A DNA stretch of 64,000 nucleotides from Ailurus styani (lineage: Eukaryota > Chordata > Mammalia > Carnivora > Ailuridae). The notes below the pieces were generated by a model that had not been told where the DNA came from, ran no database searches, and saw nothing but the letters and a program-made list of their open reading frames with translations. Shown piece by piece: positions 21,859 through 32,185 of the stretch; position 1 is the first letter of the stretch, and the number at the start of each line of letters is the position of its first letter. The DNA is taken from NCBI GenBank assembly GCA_002007465.1, contig LNAC01000137.1, positions 1,461 through 65,460 on the forward strand. The letters run 5' to 3'. The position numbers and the translations under genes are program-made.

Positions 21859-24487
21859 CTGCGGAGACAGAGTGTCAGGCTCACTGTAAGATATACAAAT
21901 GATAGTGACTCAGTGGTGAGCTGTCAGGCAAGGAAAACTAAAAAATCTTTGCCAGTGGGCAGTGAGATGAGATTCCATGAAGCCTCCCCAGATGATAACA
22001 GCTTTCCGAAGCTGCATTCCAATTACATTCTGTTTTCTTTAAAGGGAGAATACTCTACTTCAAAGAAAAGCGACTCTTTTTTTCCTTATTTAAGCATTAG
22101 CTTTGTCAGGGAAAGACTCTGATTTCTTTCGTAGGGAGAATAAAGAAGAAACATGTTCTCCCCTCTTTTAAAATACGATTTTCATTTCAAAGGCCTGCAT
22201 TAATTATTGAGTTCTAGGAACAGAAAGAGTAACATAAGAGATTCCTCAGGGTCCGTACCTCCAAATCCCAGATGGGCTTTGGGACAGGTGTGGAGGGAAA
22301 GAGCCCTGCACTGGGATCGAGGAGGGGAGGCTGCTCAGCTTCCTTGTCTAGGAGATAATCTCTAAAGTGCCTCAGTGAAAGTTAACAATACAGGATCTTA
22401 TCTCCCTCGAATTGTGTGGCTTTGGTGCTGAGTTCCATTTCATTCAAGTAAGTCAAGTAATCAAATATCCAAGTGATTTGCACAGACAGCGCCATAGGAT
22501 CAAGCAAAAACACTTCCTGCATGTAGTACATAAATCTCTTGTGACCTATTGGAAGAAAGCTACGGAAGTTTTTCTGGGTCTTTGGTATGTATGTCCCCTT
22601 TATAATTTTTAATTTGTTGAAATTTTTAGCGTGTTTGCAAGTTTGCACATTTCCCTGGAAACCTTAGATCTACCTTAGAGCCTCTGCAATTAAGTTTGTA
22701 ATTCTATGTGGGTATCAAGCTCTTATGGAATAGAAAAATAAGCGGGTGAAAAATTAAATTACCAGAACTTACAGAAATAACTGAGGTTTTTTTCTTTTCC
22801 TTTTTTTTTTCCCCTTTCTTTCCATTTCTAAAATTTGTCCAAGTAAGCCTGTGGAGAGCTTAATGAGGGTTAATGGAAAAATCTCTTAAGAAAAGAAAAG
22901 AGGCATTTAAATTGTGCACTGTTTAGTTCTGGGGTCATAAAGTCTTGTTATCTCTCTCCATCAAGAGGTTGGTATTTGCCCTCTCTCTGCCCTCTTCAGC
23001 TGTCTTAAGTGAATAAAAGTGAGACAAGTTTATTTGAATATGATCTCCTCCCTTTTAAGCAAGTTTATTATTTTGGGACTTCAGTGGAATTCCCCAATTG
23101 TCTGGCTAGTTTAAAGCTAATTAATGATTTAAAAAAACCAAAAAACGGATGAAATACAAACTCGTAGGCATGCTGCAGGAATTCAAGCCTGATAACTGTC
23201 CCCCAGAAATGCCGGTTAGACATGAGCTCCCGTCCCCCGTCCCCCACCAATCCCGTATCGCGCCTTAGAGAAGTGCCCCCCTTCTCCGGGACTACAGCTC
23301 AAAGTCATGGTAGGATGATGCCCACTCTTGAGAAGCTGCACCCCAGCATTCCACGTGCTCGGCTGGTGGCTGCCCTTGGATTTTCTCAGGCATTAATAGG
23401 ATGATTTTCAATACATAGGCTTTTAATTCTATGCCTAACCCGGAAGCCAATGGATCTGTGGGCTTTGGAAAGCACACTTTATTTTTTTGCTTCATCAGAC
23501 ACATAGGCCTAAACAACTCACCTGCAGATTCATAAATGACTTCGGAGGACCAGCTGTAAGCAGGATCTGGAGAAAATACGGCAGCTGCGTATGTGAATGC
23601 AACCGTGGCCCACAAACCTTCTGAACTGGGAGAGACCGGTAGGGCCAGAAAATCGAAGGCCTGCTGAAAGACAGCTTTGTATCTGTCTAAAAACCCTCAC
23701 TTAAAAAAGGAAGGAAAGACAAAACCTAGAACCGTGAAGTTTCCTGGGAGGCTTTCAGGTTCTGTGAACTTGACTCCAGCTTACCTTGAAAGGCAGAACT
23801 AGAGGCAATTGGACCAGTTCCCATTAAGGCGAGATTTAATTATTCTGTTTAGCCTCAGCCTGACCCTAAGAGTGGGGATGATTTCTGAGAAGTCGGAAAG
23901 GGTTTTCCAAGGTGAGTAAGGAAACAACTACCTGCAAATGTGCAGGTTCCTGCCGCTTCTGTTCTAAAACCTTCACTGCCTGTCCCAAGTTATTTGCTTT
24001 ACAGAATGCCTTGTCTTTCTGGGTCTTCACGTGTGTTCCATATGAAACACAGTATTTACAGATAGAAAGAGGCCATGGAAGTTACTTAGTCTAACATCTA
24101 GCCCGTTTCTTCTAACTATCTTAAAGAAAAAAAAATTGTCCTTTTCAACCTCAAGGCTGCTCTCTATGGGTGGTTAGTAAACATTCCTCCTCAGAGCCCT
24201 GAGATTCCATAAGTTGCCTGGGGGAGTGCTGGGTTTTCCATAAGGTGAACCAAACTTAGTTCTTTCTCTTGACTCGGCTTCAGAGAGACCAGCTCCGTAT
24301 AAAATACGTATCAGGTTCACAAGCAGGTGCTTCTCCTAACGCTTCATCTTATCAAAGGGCTCTACCCCCGGTAAAAAGTTTGACAACCACTGCTCCAGTC
24401 ATTCCCAGGGTAGCCGAGGTCCCCACTCTGCAATGAGAGCATGCATAATGACATAGTATCTCGTGAACACCTTGCTTCTGGTCTCAC
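21859..24487 (-). other. MPPED2: MPPED2 intron between last two coding exons
   Basis: A complete 2629-base GT-AG intron. I recognise no SINE, LINE or LTR copy in it. It holds short homopyrimidine runs (for example 22799-22820) and otherwise unique AT-rich sequence. Confidence 0.9.
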
Positions 24488-24601
24488 CTTCATGGATGCC
24501 GCCAAAAACGTGGAGCTTGGGCCGGACTCGCCTCTGGACGGTGTTTAAAAGCTCCACGCAGCCCACTCTTTGAAGCTCCTTTGGAACCCAGTCTCGAAAA
24601 C
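24488..24601 (-). CDS. MPPED2: MPPED2 coding exon, residues 218-255 (penultimate)
   Basis: This 114-base exon holds two bases completing Gly218, 37 codons, and one base opening Gly256. The encoded segment starts F-R-D-W-V-P-K-E-L and ends H-V-F-G-G-I-H-E. The acceptor is AG at 24603-24602, following TTTTGCCCAT. The donor is GTGAGA at 24487-24482. The final F-G-G-I-H-E block corresponds to the GHxH metal-binding motif of the superfamily. The first histidine is replaced by glycine, which counts back to Gly252, and the second histidine is His254. This His-to-Gly change is the known hallmark of MPPED2; MPPED1 keeps the histidine. It explains the low catalytic rate reported for the rat protein. 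So the lineage keeps the attenuated active site. Reading through into the downstream intron meets a stop, as expected for an internal exon. Confidence 0.97.
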
Positions 24602-27600
24602 CTATGGGCAAAATGCAATCGATACTCTTAATTTTCCTTCTTCAGGTAAGGTTTCATTTAGACTTTCAGGAAGCCATAACTCACAGAAGGTTTATTACAT
24701 TATCTGTAATCCTAGCCTCTCCATTAAAACTCACAATGGCTTTTAAGGAACTTTTCACTTGTCACTTTGTCTTCTTTAGGCTCTTGAAAAAAAAATTTTT
24801 TTTTTTTTGGTTTCCATTTTTTTCCTTCCTGTTAATTAACATTTTTTTTTTTCCTGTAAGGGATTTGATTTATGCGGCCCTGGTTTCAAATCTTCATGGG
24901 CCTAACGACATGTATTCCCGGCAGTTCTCGCAATATCTCTTTCTTTCACAATTCAGTTACTTTCTCCTTTTTTTAAAAAAAACTATATCTTCCTTACAGC
25001 AGTTTACTTCTAAGATGGCTCTGAGAAGACAGGCTAGGAGGGGCTGTCCATAAACTGGCCACAAGACACCTGGCCCTCCTCAGGCACATCAACTCTTAAC
25101 CCCCGGTGGTTCCTGCTGACCAAAGCTTAGAAATGTCCAGCTCCTCCTCCAGTCTCCTCTGTAGCAATCGGCAACAATATGACCTCATGGTGGCATCCCC
25201 TAAGCTGGGGCTAATTGACTACCTTTAAAGTAAAAGCCACTTACTTCTATGCTTAATGCAGAAAATCCATAAAAACGGACATCAATTATAGCACAAGTCA
25301 GGTATCTGAATGATGACGGTCAAAATGGAACCCATATGCCTCACCAGGATGGGTATAAAGAAGGCAGGTGGGACGAACAGCTAAATGGTCATCAGTGGGA
25401 ATCCAGACCATAGCTCCATTAGGTGTTTCTACTATTTAGAAAGGACCGGGCAGAAATGGACAGACAAGCTTATTCCACTTTGGCGAAACTGTAGAAACGA
25501 AAATATAGCATCTCTGTAAAAATATGTTACCTGGGACGTGGGGAGTGGCTGGAGAGACTGGAAATAACATCAGATGAAAATGGGGGCCCTATAAAAATTC
25601 AACCAGGGGTTTCAAAACTCTGTTAATCAGAGGAAGAAATCCTTAATCCACAGTGACTGGCATAGTCTCTCATGGATGTGTTTTTCTCGAAAGGGGAAAA
25701 TATCTGATTCATATACAATCAACCTGAGAAGACATCCTGCTTCTACCCTAATAGCAAAGCCTCATAGAGAGCTGGCTTTCCTTCACAGCAGGACAGAATT
25801 CAAGGCCCATCTCCATCCCCCACCCCAATCCGGGATTTTCACAAGAATCCCAATAATGTACCGATTAAGCTTCAACTTCACCTTATGAAAACCTTGCCTG
25901 ACCTTTTATTTTGGAACTCCATGATGAAGAACACACTTGACAATATGCACAGCCCTCTCTGGATTACTCCATGTTTGCTACAAAGAGAGGGATGGTAGGA
26001 TCCCTGTGAAAAGTTCCTGGGGTGTCTGAATTCTTTGGAGGCTAGAATTCAGACTTATTACTACTGCCATTGGCTTCTGACCCAAAATTAATGGCTTGAT
26101 GAATCTGTGAATCAATGGTCCTGTTCAAAAATTGTGTCCCAGATAACTCTGGAGTCATGTAGATGTTTCTGTGCTGAGAATATCCAAGTCTTATTTACAA
26201 TACACAACCTAAGGGGAATCATGTCTGTACCCAAGGAGGCTGCTCAGGGAAAGAATCAAGTTGGTTGGGACACGCTCTCTGTAGGTCTCTTTGGGTAACT
26301 CGCGCTGATCAGATATTTAGCTAGCCATTCAGGACTTAGTCTCTAATGACTGCAAAACAGCGAAATTAATTAATTATGGATAATACATGCTGTTGGTAAG
26401 TACAATCTTTTAAAACATAGGATGGAATGGGATGGGAGAGGATGGAACAGGGAAAAAAAGCACGGGGATGGTGATTCTGAAATACTGAGAAAGTCAGGAA
26501 GTGCTAGCTCTTGTGCAAATCTGGACAATTTCCCTATCTGCAACAGAGCTGGCTCCTCTTGCTTGTCCCTGTCATTAAAATGTGTCGCCATAACTCACGC
26601 CTGGGTCCTCCCTTCGGCTATTTCTATCTGAAACACAGAGCACTGCCCTGGTAAGGGAAGGGAAGGGTTGGAGGAAACAATACTTACAAAGATTAAATTC
26701 ACAGTAGGGGACGTGTGTTAGGTTTTCTTATTTTTCAGGTTGACAGAGGAGGGAAGTGATATGGACAGCAACCCCAAACCACAGGGAGAAATTGTGAAAA
26801 TAATTACATTTTCTTCCTTTTTCCAAACCAAACTTTGCTGGTACTGTACATGTGAACGTTTATTAACAGGGCAGATTTCATGTTATATGTGTTTTTTACC
26901 ACAATCGAAGAAAAAGAAAACTCTCCTACTGAAAGTGAAGTATCTTAATGTCCTGAGGAAATCTTTGTTGGATAGGAAGGGTCCTGGCATAAGAGACACC
27001 AGACAGATGGGGACCAAGGTGATAGCACATCTGGAAAATGCTCTGTGGCTAAGCCAAAGGAATAACAAGTTCTTGAATAATTAAAAGATAATCATATAAA
27101 TCAAAGATTCATCTTCTGGACCATAATCTGCATAACTAAAGGTAGCTTTGAAGCACCCTGGTGATCTAAACTGGATGTGGGTTCAAGGATTCTGTAGGAC
27201 GAGTATCTCTAAGTAACTTTCAACATAAGTCCTTACTAACACCTTAGCTTTAAAAAAAAAGAGAGAGAGAGAAAAGGATTCTTTGCTCCTATAATCAACT
27301 CGTGTCAAACTTTTAAAGATTTCCTGGGTCTTACTATTATATGGAAAAGGAAAATGAGCTACTTTATCTTATCTTTGGGAGAAAGAGAGAGACAGAGACA
27401 GAGACAGAGAAGGGAGGCAGAGAGAGACGGAGAGAGAACCTCAAGCAGACTCCATGCTGAGCACAGAGCCCAATGCAGGGCTCGATCCCACTACCCAAGC
27501 TGAAACCAAGAGCCAAATGCTTAACCAACTGGGCCACCCAGGCACCGTACATGAGCTACTTTAAACAAAAGTTTCCATCATTTCATTCCCTCTCAAGCCC

Positions 27601-27956
27601 TGTGATTGAGAGATCTGTGTCTTCCTTCCATTCCCCACCCCATCTCCCTCACTCCTGAGTACAGTTCTTAAAATAAATGATCGAGCTCAAAAGACTGTGG
27701 TGCTTCATACTCATTTGATTTTCCCTGACTCAACTAAATAAAAAAAATTTAATTTCAAGAACACCTGTAAGCCAGCAGAACTGCTGAGTTTAATTATCAT
27801 ACTGGTTTCTTTTAAAGACACTGACTTTTCTTTTTGTGTTCACTTTTAATTTTTTGAAGGAAAAGGATTATATCCCTGAAGCATTATTTATTATGCTTTA
27901 TTATTATGGAAAAAAGGCATCCCTTATGACCAAAGGACAACCTTTGCTTCACTTAC
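24602..27956 (-). other. MPPED2: MPPED2 intron between second- and third-from-last coding exons
   Basis: A complete 3355-base GT-AG intron with donor GTAAGT and acceptor CCCATAG. The only clear interspersed repeat is a worn Can-SINE at 27367-27550. T-rich runs lie at 24787-24860, and a (GA)-rich stretch at 27258-27276. The rest is unique sequence. Confidence 0.9.
27367..27550 (-). mobile_element. Can-SINE, worn
   Basis: Minus strand (sense to MPPED2) with inverted head GGCCACCCAGGCACC and a GA-rich body. The duplication ATGAGCTACTTTA is perfect at 27354-27366 and 27551-27563. The left (tail) end is reduced to a short A-poor stretch. It lies about 400 bases downstream of a coding exon on the gene strand. 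Confidence 0.9.
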
Positions 27957-28072
27957 CTAGAGGAGGTCCGTGTGTCATGAGTATGTCGATGCCCTCAGGG
28001 ATGAGGTTCCACTTGTCCAGCAGAGACTGACCTCTGGGCAGGTTAAAGCCCCATCCATTAAACCACGGGGTC
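27957..28072 (-). CDS. MPPED2: MPPED2 coding exon, residues 180-217 (third from last)
   Basis: This 116-base exon encodes 38 complete codons starting T-P-W-F-N-G-W-G-F and ending T-H-G-P-P-L. One leading base completes Trp179 and one trailing base starts Gly218. The acceptor is AG at 28073-28074 after a short C-rich tract. The donor is GTAAGT at 27956-27951, a strong consensus. The exon carries the M-T-H-G-P-P motif, the conserved T/GHxP block of metallophosphoesterases. By counting from the C terminus its histidine is His213, a metal ligand in the published MPPED2 structure. The frame is open with no frameshift. The protein acts as a soluble metal-dependent phosphohydrolase. The 5' neighbouring exon, which should end in the first two bases of the Trp codon, is not in the window. 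Confidence 0.97.
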
Positions 28073-28099
28073 CTTTGGGGGAGATAATGCACACGGTAT

Positions 28100-29480
28100 C
28101 AGGCCAGCAGGGCCGCGTTTCCACTCTACAATATTTCTCTCGCGCACATTCCCCCCACGGTTTGCATTGCTCTCTTTTCTCTTTTTGACGGCTGGCCCTG
28201 GCAGCAGGATGCTTTTTTGTTGACTGCTTCAAAACCAAGGCATTTGAAAGCAAGTGTGGAGCCAGCGAATTGTTCAACCAGAGAGGGGCACAAGAGTCTT
28301 TACAGTGGAGAGACTTTCCCAGCAGACCTCTACCAAATTTTAACAGTGCTTTGTCTTCTCCCCCAAATCTCCATGCTTCCTAAGATGCCTAGTTCCGATC
28401 CAAAGCATTTCCACCCTTCCTGCCGTATCTCAGAGCTCAGAAATTCCATCAGTACTTCTTCCTCCCCATCACTGTGACACTGCTTCACCAGAAGGATTCT
28501 CACTAACGTTCCCGGAGAAAAGGCCGGTACTCTGAAGGCAAAGTGCAGAGACGTTCTGAATACCCTGGACAGAGAAAGCTGAAAAAATACAGGGGCTCTG
28601 ATATTGTTCCCTCTGGCAGGGAACAAAGAGCAAATGTGGGGTTTTCCTCCTGTCATCAAAAGGAAGATCTGGGGGTCACTCTGGAATCCCCTCTCCTGAC
28701 AGGGAACGTAAGCAGTCCACCCTCTCAGAAACTTCTGCTTCAGGAATGGGTTTCTCAGACTGATGGCTTCATGCAGAAGTGAAGGGGGTTTGGGTCCCTC
28801 CTGGGAGCATCTCTAATTGGAGCTGAACATGCCTCTATCATTTATAATAAGAGAATAACCAATTTTTCTCTACAGATACTACTGGCTAAATCACACCGGA
28901 ACAAAGCAGTTCCACAGTGCTGTCCTACTACTGAACATCTAGTTCCAAACTTTATTTTTTGAAAATGACTCTTTCCCCTTCTGTAGGAAAACTCCAATAT
29001 GCTAGCGCATACACGCAAAAGACAAGCTGCTCAATTTTCTGGCTAAACTGAACTTTCCTCTTTGACTTAAGCTGGCCCTTCCATGCCAAAGAGGTGACCC
29101 CGTGTCCAAGGTAACCTGGTCCGTCGACTGACCAAATGAGGTGCACTCCTATTTAAAGCCAATCATGGGCCAGATTATCAGACTCTCTCAAGACTCAGAA
29201 CTCAGAAATACTGACACAGCATTCATTTGGTGTATTCATTTGGTATGTACAAGGACAGAAGGAAAGAAGGGCACCTGAAAACCATGTGGAAATTCATCTT
29301 TCAAATGGGAACCTCAGTTCCCACTGACGTGCCTGAAAGAAAGTTCCACAGATAACAGACTGTGTGTCCCCAGCTAGAAAAAGTGAAACCAAGAAAGTAT
29401 CTGACCTGGTTCCTATAATTATTTTCCAGGTTCCTAAGCCATCCTCAGGGGCTTGCTTATAATAACAATAATAACTTTCA
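28100..29480. other. Intron, nothing recognised
   Basis: Unique sequence just upstream of the third-from-last exon. Open frames here have no recognisable similarity. Confidence 0.4.
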
Positions 29481-29484
29481 AAGC

Positions 29485-29715
29485 TATTAATTGCTGAGGG
29501 CTTACTCTGTGTCAAGGAACGATTCGAAACACTTGTTTGTAGTAACACATTTAAACTTCACAATGAGTTCATGAGGTAGCTACCAGTACTAACTCCATTT
29601 TTCAGATGAGAAAACTGAGGCACAGAGAGCTCAAGTAAACACAACCAATAAGCTGGATATGAACCCAAATAATCTGGTTCCAAAACCCATTACTCTTAGC
29701 CATCACACAACTCCT
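29485..29715 (-). mobile_element. MIR SINE
   Basis: Inverted MIR: GGCTTACTCTGTGTCAAGGA, GAGTTCATGAGGTAGCTACC, GAGAAAACTGAGGCACAGAG, TAAGCTGGATATGAACCCAA. Confidence 0.8.
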
Positions 29716-30203
29716 CTTCTGACATAGTACTTGAATTAACTTCCTACCTGCCCTGGGTGAGCTTCTTCGGTACTCTTTTAAGTGTCTTGTTGCTTGGAGC
29801 CAAATGAGCTCTGAACTGGGATCAGGTGCATGTTCTGAAATCCAGCAATGAGATGGGGGAGTGGACACCAGTGGTTTCTGCCTGTCCAGCTCTTTCACCC
29901 TTCTTTTGGTAACGGGATCTGAATTTTCTTTGGAGAAACTCTCCCTCCCCCTCTTGGTGTGTGTGCTGTGTGCTAAGACTGACTCATCGCTGCTCTAGGA
30001 TCTCCCTGAACAGAGACTGGTCTAGGGATGTACGTATGACCAAGCTGGGAGTCATCCTTAGGCTTTTGTTGGTGCTACCGAAAAGAGGTCATGGGTTCCC
30101 CTCTGGGATCCTGGGTCTTGAAAACTGTGTCAGCTTGGAACTGTCTGGGAGCCTTGGCTTAGCCACCATGCAGATGGCCCAGGTTTGAGAATCAAACCAT
30201 TAC

Positions 30204-30262
30204 AAAAAAAAGAAAAAAAAAGAAAAGAAAAGAAAGGAAAAGAAAAGAAAAGAAAAGAAAAA
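30204..30262. repeat. (AAAAG)n simple repeat
   Basis: An array of AAAAG/AAAGG units, purine-rich, with one G-rich variant. No SINE body is attached, so it is probably an independent expansion. Confidence 0.9.
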
Positions 30263-30479
30263 GCTGAGCAAAGAAATAAGAGTACCTAGATAATCTTGTT
30301 GGACATACGGATCCATCTGTGCCTAAAGCCAATCACACATTTCCTTCCAAGTATATAAGCTAATAAAATATTTTTCTTTTTATTGACTTGAGTTAGGTTC
30401 TGTTTTCATAAGTGAAAGGGTCCTAATACATAAAATTGTCATATTTAGTGTGAAAATGACCTCCGTACTTATGTAGGTA

Positions 30480-31024
30480 ACAATGTCCACCTCCGCTCCC
30501 ACCCCAAAGATGTCCAGGTCCTGATCCCTGGAACCTGTGAATATATGACCCTACATGGCAAAGGGAATTAAGGATGCTGATGATGGATTTCAGGAGCTCA
30601 TTGTGCTGACCTTAAAATGGGGGAGATTATCCTGGATTATCATGGGGGTAATCACAAGGGTCTCCCAAAGCAGAGGAGAGAGACAGAAGAGAAGAACGGA
30701 GGGATGTACCATAAGAAGCATTCAGCCTGCTGTTGCTGGCTTTGCACAGGGGAAGAGGAGGAACACAAGCCTAGGGATGTGGGCAGCCTCCAGAAGCTGG
30801 AAAAGTTAAGGAAAGAAAAGGAACTCTCCTAAAGCGCCCCCGGAAAAGACAAAACAAACAAAAAAACCAAAAAGGAAACAGAGTCCTGCTGACATCCAGA
30901 GTTTAGTCTAGTGAAAGCCATGTCAGACTTCTGAACAACCGATTGGAAGGTCATAAAGAGGTGTTGTTATAAGTCACTAAATTTGTGGTGATTTGTTACA
31001 GCAGCCCAGAGGACACTGATACAG
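30480..31024 (+). mobile_element. MLT1-type MaLR LTR, nearly complete
   Basis: The plus strand follows the LTR order: CCCAAAGATGTCCAGGTCCT, CCTGGAACCTGTGAATATAT, TATCCTGGATTATCATGGGG, GTAATCACAAGGGTCTCCCA, CAGCCTCCAGAAGCTGGAAA, TAAGTCACTAAATTTGTGGT, GATTTGTTACAGCAGCCCAG. It is a solo LTR with an A-rich expansion near 30845-30880. No internal retroviral genes. Confidence 0.85.
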
Positions 31025-31960
31025 TAGCTAAAATGGCTGAGCCGGCTCTACCGTCCAGGAGCTGTCAGCGGCACTGGGTCTCACCTAGCGCACGTGCAAG
31101 CACAGCTCTTCACCGCCACATTGCCCCTCTCAGCTAGACGCTACACTTTTGCTTTCTTATTCCAGGCTACTAGGCAGCACAGACATCACAGGCCTGGGGG
31201 TGATGCCAGGCAGACCCTCTTAGGGCTCAATGAGTCAATCTTGCATGCGTTTATCTTCTAGGACTTCCTACCTTCAGGTTCTTAAACATTTTCATAAGAG
31301 TCTGAAATAGACCTTTCCCAGTTTGGGATGCCCACCCTTCATTTTACAGTGACCCCTTTCCATGATTTGTCTTAAAAGTAAAAAGGAAAAAAATGGCAAG
31401 TTCAAAACCCAGTGAAAACTCAGTGAGCATTTTGGCATGAGAGAGGAAAATAAGCAAAAACATCTGTTTTCCTAGATTTTGAAAACAAGCTTCTGGGCCT
31501 TTGGTTCCTGTCTGAATGGCAAATAAAGAAGGCTTGAAAGCGTCCCAAGCACACCCAAGTAGTTGGTACAAAGAGGAGCTCTGATTTCACTGCTAGAGTC
31601 TGTCTGAGGGCAGTCAGCCTCTGGACCCCCAGGTCATTCCAGGGGATTCCAGTGTCAAAGGAACAAGACTTCGATTTTTAGTCTTTCTAATTTTCTCTCA
31701 CTGAGGTTTCTCGGGAAACCCACAGCCCTATTCCCCCAGGAAGTGCTCAGTTTTATAAGTGCTTTGCAAGGGTAAGACAAGCCCATTGTCTTTGGACACC
31801 CCAAATTTCATTTGGTTAATGTTAAGCTTATGACAAAATCCAGAAGTTTCCAAGTTAATGGTAAACGTTACAAATATCTGGCTTTCATTTTGACTCAAAC
31901 CTGTATGGATATGTATGAAGTGAGACAATTTAAATTATAAGAAAAGGAACATCTATCAAG
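31025..31960. other. Intron, nothing recognised
   Basis: Unique sequence; no repeat or gene recognised. Confidence 0.4.
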
Positions 31961-31964
31961 TCCC

Positions 31965-32185
31965 TGAAATGCTTTACACAGAAGTTTTTACACAGACTAT
32001 TAAACTTAATTACTCATAACAATCCTTGAATTATTATTAACAACCCTTGGGTACTGCCAGCTCTATTTTTAGATAAAAAGGCTGAAGATCAGTGATATCA
32101 AGTAACTCGTCAATATTCCCAGGATTGGTAAGCAGTGGAGCCCAGATTCAAACACAGATCTGCTGGCTCCAAAGCCTCTGTTTTT
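31965..32185 (-). mobile_element. MIR SINE
   Basis: Inverted MIR: AAATGCTTTACACAGAAGTT, CATAACAATCCTTGAATTAT, AGTGGAGCCCAGATTCAAAC, CTGGCTCCAAAGCCTCTGTT. Confidence 0.75.

Noticed and set aside
24399..24611. Open frame running through an MPPED2 exon from an intronic ATG
   Set aside because: The coding part is the exon 24488-24601; the outer codons are intron read through both splice sites.
24604..25053. 149-codon frame on the plus strand
   Set aside because: Rich in Phe/Leu from T-rich intron runs, no domain, antisense to the MPPED2 intron.
30480..31024. Possible retroviral genes beside the MaLR LTRs
   Set aside because: Each MaLR copy is a solo LTR. No gag, pol or env-like frames adjoin them.
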